Position numbers and translations under genes: made by a program | Assembly: GCF_000150275.1 (NCBI RefSeq) | Contig: NW_002060944.1 | Coordinates: 1,745,306-1,809,305 of the forward strand | Reading direction: 5' to 3' | Source of the DNA: Trichoplax adhaerens | Taxonomy: Eukaryota; Placozoa; Uniplacotomia; Trichoplacea; Trichoplacidae | Length of the DNA stretch: 64,000 nt | Part shown: one piece after another, positions 54,701 to 64,000 of the stretch | Numbering within the stretch: position 1 is the first letter of the stretch | Layout: each line of letters starts with the position of its first letter | The notes under the pieces: generated by a model | What the model saw: the letters and a program-made list of their open reading frames with translations, nothing else | The model's database searches: none | Told to the model about the DNA's origin: nothing

Positions 54701-57700
54701 GTAACATACGCGCATTGCAATAGTACTGCAGTTCTAGTGCCGCGACGTTGAGCCTTTACGTATTAGGTGCCATATTTCACATTACTTCCATACCGTACTA
54801 GGCTGCAATTGAAACTGCAATAAATATAAGCTTTTTTAAAACGTTAAAACGAAATGTATTGGGCTAAATGTCCTATTTGTAATCAATATTTGACTGCACT
54901 ATTTTTTATAACTTTAGGTACTTGAAATTGAAAACGACAAGTTAAGAACAGAGAAATCATTATCTAATACATCTGAAACTTTCTTAGGCAAAATAAAGGA
55001 ACTTGAAGAGAGCTGTATGATATTGCGCGAAGAAAATCGACGCCTTATGTAAATTAAAAAACGATCGTAATTTACGAAAACGATCGATAGTAAATCGATT
55101 TTACGAATTGCGTTACTACTAATGAATCTATGATATTTTAATTGTCTGACAGTCAGAATAAGAGAAACAGTATGCTGCAAACGGAAGAAATTGAAAATCT
55201 TAAAAACAAATTAGCAAGGATTGAACCACTTCGATTGGAGAATGCTGAATTAAAATCTCGTATTGAAGTATTACCTGAGCATTTTCATATTTCACATCGC
55301 TGATATCTTGAATTATACGCGTACTTGCTAGTACATGTTTAATAAATGTGTTTATAGAAAATATAAATACATTTTTTCTTATTTGCAATATTTTGTCAAA
55401 ACCTGCGTTTCTCTATTTTTGTCAGGAATACATGGCTGCGTTTAGTAAATGGAAAGCCATCGACGAGAACAGTAAACCAATGTAAGCGTAAACAAATTAA
55501 TAACCATTATGGTCAAGCTATGTACTAGCTTATTTATTATTACAGAATTTCGTATCTACATGTACATTTTTCTTTCATAAGATCCCCTGATTGTCTTATT
55601 GGAACTGTAAGCGATCTACGGCGTAAAAATTCTTTGTTGCTGGAATCGAACGGAGAACTCAATAGCAAGTCTGTTATTATCTCATTGACTGATTAAGACA
55701 CTTAAAGCCGTAAATCTAAATATAGTCTATCTACAGGGCTAGTCAGCAAAATACTGCATACGAAGCGTTAGTTACTAAATTAGCTACTGCTCAAAAGGAC
55801 TTACTTGCTTTCAAGGTATTGCGCAAAATTTTAAAATATGTCTACATTCAAGCTCTTAAGTCTTGTTAAACAGTGCTAAAATCTTTAGGAAAAGGTTGAA
55901 CTACAAGCTGAGTCCATAAAGCGATTAGAGAAAAGACTGTTATTCGTGACGAAAGTATGCAGAATTTATTAGGGCAATATAACTTCCTTAAAATATATTA
56001 AATATAATACCCTGATACTTGAAGTCAATTTTTTGTACCATTAAGGAAAGAGATGGTATAAGGAATGTGCTGAATAGCTTTAATGCGGATGATATCTGCG
56101 ACCAAGCTGCTTCTCAACTACTCAAGGTTGGTTGATCTTAAATGTTCATTTCAAGTGTAATTTGATAATAGACTATCCAGCTACCTGAACTAATATTACC
56201 ATACAGACAGAAAAAGACTTAGAAGCTTGCTATAAGCGTATCGAACAGTTGGAGGTATGTTCGATGCTGCCACATTAAATAGTTCAATACATAGTAATAT
56301 TAATTATTGAAATGCATCAATTTGAAGAATACGATACTTTCGAGGTATTGGTGTGCTTAACACGGTCATTGCGTAATGATTTCATGAATACCCTTTACTA
56401 CAGGCAGAAGTTGAAAGTCAGAGGACTTTAAGAAGAATTGATAACAGAGATCTTAAAGAGGTACTGTTCTTGTTCCTAATCTTAGCTTCGGAAATACACA
56501 AATCTTATTTCGGTAATTATAATTTTAGAGAACAGTTCATCTGGAGACGAAGTCTCCAAGTAATACTAGTAGTACCGAGTACGATGCTTTGCGTGAGCCT
56601 TGGCGAAGTATTAGGTGAGCAAAGTTCATCGAATTGTAAGATAGTTTCATAATAATGTAATGTTATCTCAAACATTTACAAGCAGGGAGCGGCTAGCAAT
56701 CTTGGAAAGGGAAAAGGTCGAGTGGTTAGAAGAAAAAGAAAGCTATGAAGGAATAAAAGAAAAGAAGCACTTGCAGGTATATTCACAGCTACATAGTATA
56801 ATTTAGAATTAGGTTAAATTATTAACCATGTTAGTGACTATTGTTATTTGTACTTGACTGTCTCAATAATTATGAAATTATAGGGCTACTATGATCCATT
56901 AACAACCAAAATTATACACTTCCGCAACAACCCTGCTTTTTTAGCTGCTGAAAATCGAAAACTGGTATTACAACAGCTACGACGCGAATGTGACCGTTTG
57001 AAAGAAATCATTCTGGGGTCTGAATCTTCGAACCCTTCTAACTTAAAAATTTTACAGAAAGAGATACGAGGTATATATTGATATAGTTTTTTTGGCTTTA
57101 AAAATCCTTGACGGAATACACGTTTAATTTGAGCGAAATCTTCTCAATTACAACTTAACTGGAAAATTCTTATATGGTCGTATGTGTACGTTAGAGTTAC
57201 GTGAACAACTAGCTAATGCAGAAAAATTTAATCAGCGCTTAAAAGAGGTTGGTGCATAACTCCTTATAAACTATTACTGTATTCTACGAGCTAAAACTTC
57301 TACCATGTTTTAGAGAATATAATTCGTAATAACCCGCATTTTTCATTATTACATACCTTAGATAGTTAGAGAAAAGATAAAAGTATTTCGTGAAGCGTGC
57401 TATATCTTGACTGGCTATAGAATTGATGATATAGGCGAAAATAGATACAAATTACAATCTATTTATGCGGAACATCCTGGCGATTACCTCATTTTTAGTG
57501 TACGATGTTATTCTTCTTGACGTTTTTATTATTCAATTTTTAAAAAGTTGCGGACTATTGTCTAATGATTTCTCATGCCTTATCGTCTATAGATTGCAAC
57601 TGGAGGGAAAGTTAATCTGCTAGAAACAGATTTTTTGAATACTATCGCTGACTTGCTAGACAAATATGTTTCTGCCTATAACGCTATTCCAGCACTATTA

Positions 57701-57766
57701 AGTGCTGTTACTATGCAGCTATTTAATTTACAAACTATACAGTTGACATCATCTGATGCGTTGTAA
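51718..57766 (+). CDS. MAD1L1: mitotic spindle assembly checkpoint protein MAD1
   Basis: Twenty-one exons splice in phase to 738 residues (human 718): 51718-51952, 52862-53036, 53748-53898, 54272-54324, 54405-54476, 54582-54663, 54918-55048, 55153-55267, 55426-55481, 55582-55668, 55737-55815, 55889-55954, 56046-56126, 56207-56254, 56404-56460, 56529-56614, 56686-56776, 56884-57070, 57195-57247, 57362-57499, 57593-57766. A Ser/Asn-rich head precedes a long coiled coil. Exon 18 has GYYDPLTTKIIHFRNNP, in which KIIHFRNNP fits the MAD2-interaction consensus. The C-terminal RWD-like domain includes FREACYILTGYRID, IYAEHPGDYLIF and LLETDF. MAD1 recruits MAD2 to unattached kinetochores and templates its closed form. 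The many short coiled-coil exons and a 0.9 kb first intron, containing three TACGCGTA palindromes, are notable. Confidence 0.93.
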
Positions 57767-58387
57767 CTTACTCTTGTTTAAGCACGTTTTGAATTAAGTT
57801 AATTGCAACATTACATCATTGGTGATACTAATTTTATTATTACGGTTATCAGTCTAAAATAAAATCGATGTTGGCTTATACATGATAGCAATTTCTATTC
57901 ATACTACATTAAAACTGTCACTTGGCTTCGGCATACGATTTATACATTTTTGCAATCTATTCGAATTGCACATTGAAGTAAATGCTTTACTACATACTTC
58001 TTTCTAAAAGATTCATAAGTCCCTACAGAAATACCACTTAATAATGCAATATATATATAATATGTCTGATGCAAGGTGCCATACATCCTACATATAACCA
58101 ATTTACAAATACAAAGCGCTGTATTACATAACCTTTGACGTACACAGCTAGTACTATAAATTGTATGTTTGAGTTACTATAAAACTAGCGTTTTAATCTT
58201 TTATAATTTCGTCAGGATTAGTTTTACAAGTCTATGCTCCATAAAGGAACATGTTATCTTATTTATAACCGGGTCAGTACGATATGCCGTATTGTCAGAT
58301 AATACCGTATAGAAATAATTGATTATCACTTATTGTCGATAGATCAGCCTTTATACTTACACATTCGATAAAAAAAATCTAAACTCG
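57767..58387. other. convergent spacer MAD1/EXOC7
   Basis: AT-rich 3' flanks of both genes. No gene, RNA or palindromic repeat cluster recognised. Confidence 0.6.
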
Positions 58388-61300
58388 TTAAGCAGATACA
58401 TCAAAAAATGTGCTAAGAGCATTTACCAAATCTTGTACTGAATACTTTACGTATTTGTCGCGATTCTTGGTAAACTGGCTATTCCCGTGCCTATTTTAAT
58501 GAAAATTGTACATGAGAGAGTTGAATGAAGGTGGTGATGTAATAAATTACACTAAATCCAATAAAAGTTTCCGATAAGATTTGTACGTACTTTTGGAGAA
58601 ATGCCTCATATAATGGTACGACAGTATCAATATTTTCCTTTCTTATGTTGTTCCGCAACTGTTCATCAGGTATTGAATAATGCTGCTGAATCCTCTGAAC
58701 TTCTTCGAAACCGGTATTAAAGGCCTATCGTGAATACATACACTTAGTTATTAATGCCGTAACGGTTATTGCGATGAAATCTGACTATCCATGAAAAGTT
58801 GTAATGCCAATAATTTACCTTAAAACGATCTTTTATTATTTGTCGTGATCCTCTACTCATCTACAAATACAGTTATGCTAAATCTTAGAAATGGCGATTT
58901 AATTTCCTTTGAATAGCTGCAGAAAATACGCAAAAGTATAAACTTGACAAAGAATAAAGACTTATAAATTCAAAATATACCTTTGAATCATCCGAACCGC
59001 TATGGTAAGATTTATTTTCTTCAATTAGATTTTGAATAATCTTATTCCAACTGATTTAGGAAAAAATTAACCCCAATGTATTTCTTTTTCTTACTGAATG
59101 TTGTACTATGTGAGTATTTGTATAAGTTAGTAACAAATTATTTGGCCTACCATTTCTGATAACTGTGTTGTTGATTAGCAATGAGCGCTTTGTAGTGTTC
59201 TTCAAGCGTAATTTCGCCATCTAATGCGTTTATCCACTCAATAAGACCAGATCTAATAGACAGAATTTAAAGGTTCAGATATCACATTAATGGCTAAAAT
59301 CTTTAAGCAAGGAATGGGATTGACCTTTCTAAGGATTTTATTATATGATGGTAGTTGTTCATCAAGAATATGCTTTGCAAAGCCACATTTTCGTAACACT
59401 TGGCTTTCCTTTCTAAATTAAGACCTAATGCTCCGAGAACTCTGGCTGCAATAGCAGACAGAAAATGCGAAATATCCCTTATGAAACTGATTACGGCTGT
59501 AAATATCGCTAAAAAGAGCTTTCAACCTATATACGATCCAAGAATAGTCTTGCATTGTCCGTGCCCAAGCTCTTGAGATAATGGTGCAGCAGAATCCGTC
59601 GCTATAGGCATTATATAAAACATTTCAGTTCCATTTGCAAAAAAATTTGCAAAATAAACGCGGAAGGCACTGCACAGGACATCTTTTGATACGGTCTTGT
59701 AACTACAGATACTTGCAAAAATACTGCTTTTTACAGACAAATCATTATATAGTAATGTAATACTCACTCTGATAATTGAGCATATCCCCAGCAATCTCTG
59801 AATATTCCATGAGATGTTCCATGAATATTATCGTCTATTAAAGAGTATCAAAAAGTAATCAGTTATACTTCGAATATTTATATTGCTATAATATACGTAT
59901 GAACTTGCAATATGAACGATAATGATGAAAATAAATCTCACATTGCTAGTAAGCTCATGGACGGTGCCATCCTTTGGTAGATTCGATTGTTTATCCGGAT
60001 CGTTCTGAAAAGTTTTACACACGTAATTTGAAGTAGGGACTGCTGATTTTTTATTCGTACGATAGCAAATCAAATTATTACTGCATTATACCTTTATACT
60101 AGCAGTAAATTCCTCCAGACCTTTACCACCCTAATTACCAGAAGCAAACCTACATCAACTAAATAAATTGGTATTCCATGTAATGATCAATACTTACTGC
60201 CTCTTTGAAACTAGAAATCAAACTTTTTAACTTCATGCGAGCTGAGTTTGGAAGAGCCTACAAAATAATGGAAGTCATTGCAGTTTCATTCCCGTATTAA
60301 ATCATGCTAAATGTCCCACTGACCTTAAAGATTGCTTCATAATCGGAAGCCATATTTCTAAAGTGTCTTAATATTGGGCACGTATGCAAGATTGATGCGT
60401 ATTCATTCTTGGATATGCATACCTTCCTCACCGACGTAACTATTTTCTGACAAACATCCATTTCTATTATGTAATTGGCAATTTAATAGCATAATTACGT
60501 TGTACAATACCTCGCCTTCTCCACAAATGAAAATCAATGCCTTTTTCAGCAGACTTGAGAAGGCTAAGCTCCAGTATTTATTTGGTAAAACTGACTTCGT
60601 CAATTCCATTTCGGTCTAAAATAGCAGGAGATTGATTCAATTCCGTGAAATTATCTAAACATGGTAACTACTTTATCACAATTACCTGTGACAATTTCAC
60701 AAATGCAATGCATAGTAGCGGAAAGATATACGCTTGCTCTAGATTTCTGCATGAGATCGAAGCAACAACAAAAATAAATAAAACAAGAGACACCATTTAT
60801 ATCAGAAACATTTCAATATTACACAGAATCTTCAGCTCCCGCTCCGGTACCTTCTGAAGACAGTACGGTTGAATTCTTACGTATGGCTAGATTGATATCA
60901 ATAGCTTAGCATTTTATAAATGTAGTTGTTCCACTTAAACCGATTTTGATATCAGCTAATGAAATAAAATTAACAAATGTGTAGGTTTATCTACCTGGCG
61001 ATTGTATAAACGCAGATGAGGGCATTCTTTTTAATCTAGCATAAAAAAACTTGCAATTACACGCTTGAAGAATGAAGGAAGCAAAATCGGTGACTATTTC
61101 TTACTCCTTGCGTTTCCCTGATGATTTATGCTTTTTTTTGCTTTCAGCTTCAATAGTCACTAATTTATGGATATATGAAAACGCAATTATTTATTATAGA
61201 AACTTAACCTACATAAATCTCAAGAATTTTTTCTTAATACTGACGCGAATTAAGTTTCTTGTTTTGTCCTGCCTGTGTTATTAAAATAAAATTTTAGATC

Positions 61301-63368
61301 TTAAAAATCACTTGCAATAATGACTACAAATGCTATGTAAAATCAATTTACGATGCTACTTACGACAGTCGATACCGTAATGGTAACACTTGTAGCTTTA
61401 TGAATATGGTCCTTTAATCTGATCGCGAAATGGTATAAATATCATTAACAAATATATCGGACAAAGCACTACTAAATAAAATCGTCTGTCTACACATTAC
61501 ACAGTCAATGAACGCTCGAATATATCCGATCTGACTTGGGAATAGGCTTCGACAAAACCTAAAAATAGGCACTACCTAAATAAATGTTATCTATTATAAT
61601 ATACTAACGCTTAAAAAGCTTTTGTTTGTACCTTCATTACTAGCGACCTCTGATAGCCAATTAGCGATAAGCCTCAATTTATCTAAAGCAGATTCTGATA
61701 AGTTGCAAGAAATGAATGTTTAGTTTGTTCAAGATTTCTATTGCTTATTTTTTACTTAATTCTAAATATGACAACTTTAAAGGCAAAGTGACGTTAGGTA
61801 ATTACTAAGTCCTTACCACATATATGTTCAATTGCAAGTTCAGGCACCGCATCGATGCTGTTAGTTGATGTTAGAGAATTCAGTGATCCATGCGAACTGA
61901 GGGATATTGCATCTGCGGGTGATCGTAAAGAAAATCGGTTATTTGATTTTACAGTTAACCAATGAATTTTAGAATGCGTAAATCAATTTACCTAAGTCGT
62001 AATGACTATTTATTATCTCCTGCAATTTTGCAGGCGCTACTGGTTTACAATTATGCATCAATATGACACGAAATTCTCGATTAAGATAATCAGCACCTTC
62101 AATAAATAATGATTTCTATAGAAAAATTTAATGAAAGAATAAAAATGCTTCTTTATATTGAGATCAAGGAATTTATTCTATTGACGTTCCAATCTAAATG
62201 TAGGAGAGTGTTATGCAGTAGTAGAAAATGCAGAAAATTTCTTATTTATTACTGTACATAATGGCATACACATTTTTCCAAATCGTGGCTTCCCGGTTTG
62301 CTTTTCATGAAAAATTCGACACATTTTCGTAACTTTTCCAAGCTTCTCAAGTAGCTATCTATGTTGTCGGATGGCCTATAGAAAGCCAATAATATTAGTT
62401 AATTTTAAATCATTGATTCACAGTATTAATAATTATATACGGTCATATACACAATTTCATATTAGGGTTACACTATCGTAATTTTCAACAGTAGTATAGA
62501 GCGGAGCAACATTTCCTTTTAGATCTAAGTAAGAAATTCCTCTTTAAATCGATAACTTTGGAGTACATAATTTTACCCCCTCTTAACGTTATTTTCTTCT
62601 TCTTCTGGAATTTGATGTATACTGATAAGCTTATCAGTCATGGTTGACGCCTTTTCAATATCTTACTGCTGGTTAAGGTTGATCAACACATACAAATCTA
62701 GTATTTCTCGTATATTTAGGTCATTAAAGTTACATACTTATGCCCTTCGTAAACATATTAACTGCAGTAAAAGTTATATTCAAACAAATGGTAATGATAC
62801 TCTCCTGCAGTAAAGTAAGATGTTCTGTTTCTTGATGAACTGGTGTTATTGCTTCCTCAAGTTTATGAAGGCGGCTTTCCATCGAAGTAAGGATGGTTAT
62901 CTACAATATACAGTATAGTATTGTTATTACAATGAATGTTGTATTATATTAAATTCTAAAATTATAAATACCATTCTGAGAAAAATTCAGATATGTGTAA
63001 TTATAGACAATCGAAAAGATGAGATAGTAGTAAACAGTATATATAAAATTGTTGCTATTCATATAAATACTAATTTAGATCCTTCGAATCCAAGATGTAA
63101 CATTACATTAACAAATAAATCTAATAGAGGTCGATATTAGCAAAGGATAAGATATTTTCTATTTATGCTGCATTTACTAGCTACTAATAGTTTCTATATT
63201 TTATTTTTTAGTCTAATTTTTTCAATTGGTGTGATTTACTATATGAAAATTATTTCTGAAATGCCTCCAGTTTACTTCTTACAAAAAGATTTCATATCTT
63301 ACCATTCCAAAAGTCAGTTGTTCACTTTTACTAAGACTTTCCTTTAAAAGCGATAATCCATCTTCTTC
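58388..63368 (-). CDS. EXOC7: exocyst complex component 7 (Exo70), start not found
   Basis: Exons, right to left: 63303-63368, 62801-62900, 62577-62661, 62270-62375, 61992-62115, 61817-61912, 61632-61694, 61501-61558, 61364-61418, 60825-60886 (tentative), 60686-60746, 60436-60615, 60324-60407, 60198-60257, 60092-60130, 59942-60004, 59768-59834, 59527-59601, 59325-59445, 59151-59252, 58981-59050, 58819-58860, 58591-58724, 58388-58478. They join in phase to about 667 residues (human 650-735). Family stretches include SMESRLHKLEEAITPVHQET, RSLEKLRKCVEFF, IANWLSEVASNE, CPILRHFRNM, NDPDKQSNLPKDGTVHELTS, ARVLGALGLNL, IFLMNNYHHIIKSLE and the end NRDKYVKYSVQDLVNALSTF. Exo70 binds phosphoinositides and tethers secretory vesicles to the plasma membrane. 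The exon with the start ATG is missing and may lie beyond 63400. The donor at 60435 (GTCGGT) is weak. Confidence 0.92.
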
Positions 63369-64000
63369 CTGTTCAATGGAATCATGCAATAATACAATAA
63401 TAATTACCCTTGCAGATGTATGCTGCCAGCGAATAAAATATAACAAGTAACACAAATATCATGGCAGCATTAAACTATACATTACTGTATATTGCTATAT
63501 GCAAGTTATCCTTTAGCTGTATTATTTTAAGTAATTAATTATCAATTCTTAATACAAAGTATTACCTTAAAATAACCTACATCATACCATTGATTTACAG
63601 TAATCTTACAAGCTAGGTGTATCTACTTGTATAATGATAACTAAAATATCGGAAAGAAGAAATCAATAATGGGGTACGGTAATATAATGCCTAGTGATCT
63701 GATCAATTTGGAAATGGAAATGTTAAACTCCGATACAGTACACCAAAGGTAATTCAGATTCCCTAAAAATTAGGAAGTAGGAGTATCCCTACAGTGGATC
63801 ACCAGCCGATAACTGATTGTAGTAGCTTATGAATTATATAGTTAAAATTTTTAGTTTTGGCTAGCATAAATTGCATTACTATGAATAACAATATTTCATT
63901 GCAGCCAGGATGGGACACCGTTAGCAATATCATTGTTACAGGCCTGATTACAGTACGATGTCAGGTGTAAATAATGTAATGATTATACCATTAAAAACGC
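63369..64000. other. region upstream of EXOC7
   Basis: Should contain, or lead to, the start exon of EXOC7 on the minus strand, which I could not identify. It also holds a candidate + strand first exon at 63669. No dense palindromic repeat cluster is visible before the window ends. Confidence 0.5.
63669..63748 (+). CDS. possible first exon of an unidentified + strand gene (3' partial)
   Basis: Opens MGYGNIMPSDLINLEMEMLN then SDTVHQ, with a GTAATT donor at 63749. A plausible second exon follows a GCAG acceptor at 63905 and reads QDGTPLAISLLQA in the matching phase, but reaches TGA before a clear donor. The acidic, helical look suggests a real protein start. The family is not recognised. It would be divergent from EXOC7. 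Confidence 0.35.

Overview
The window is nuclear DNA from an animal. It is AT-rich and gene-dense, and almost every gene is split by short GT-AG introns. Thirteen conserved animal genes can be spliced by eye with consistent reading phases: an EGF/SRCR membrane receptor, UBALD, FDXR, STX8, ACADVL, ERI2, a peptide O-xylosyltransferase, NARS2, TOMM22, NAA60, REXO5, MAD1 and EXOC7. The phylum is inference. A compact AT-rich genome that pairs SRCR/EGF receptors with a full set of vertebrate-like orthologs fits a placozoan or another early-branching invertebrate. No species-diagnostic sequence was seen.

Layout. 1-9267 (+): 3' part of a modular receptor (EGF, SRCR, SEA-like, one membrane segment, short tail), interrupted by a 50-N assembly gap. 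9268-13290: little that can be recognised. 13291-14806 (-): UBALD. 16127-21069 (+): mitochondrial adrenodoxin reductase. 22321-23467 (-): syntaxin-8. 23860-27330 (+): very-long-chain acyl-CoA dehydrogenase. 29247-32026 (-): ERI2 exonuclease. 33964-37578 (-): xylosyltransferase. 38210-41170 (+): mitochondrial asparaginyl-tRNA synthetase. 41911-43022 (-): TOM22. 43670-46895 (+): NAA60. 47679-51191 (-): REXO5. 51718-57766 (+): MAD1. 58388-63368 (-): Exo70, with its start not found. A possible first exon of another + strand gene lies at 63669.

The genes are mostly housekeeping: mitochondrial functions (FDXR, ACADVL, NARS2, TOMM22), RNA exonucleases (ERI2, REXO5), membrane traffic (STX8, EXOC7), glycosylation, N-terminal acetylation and the spindle checkpoint. 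They do not form one pathway.

The most unusual structure is a self-complementary low-complexity repeat built from TACTGTAC/GTACAGTA units. Dense clusters lie in all five spacers between divergently transcribed genes (UBALD/FDXR, STX8/ACADVL, XYLT/NARS2, TOMM22/NAA60, REXO5/MAD1) and in the spacer upstream of ERI2. Five of the six spacers between convergent genes have no dense cluster. This points to a promoter-associated repeat. A second palindrome, TACGCGTA, is also much more frequent than base composition predicts. Splice sites were inferred by reading, not from transcripts; unresolved joins are stated for each gene.
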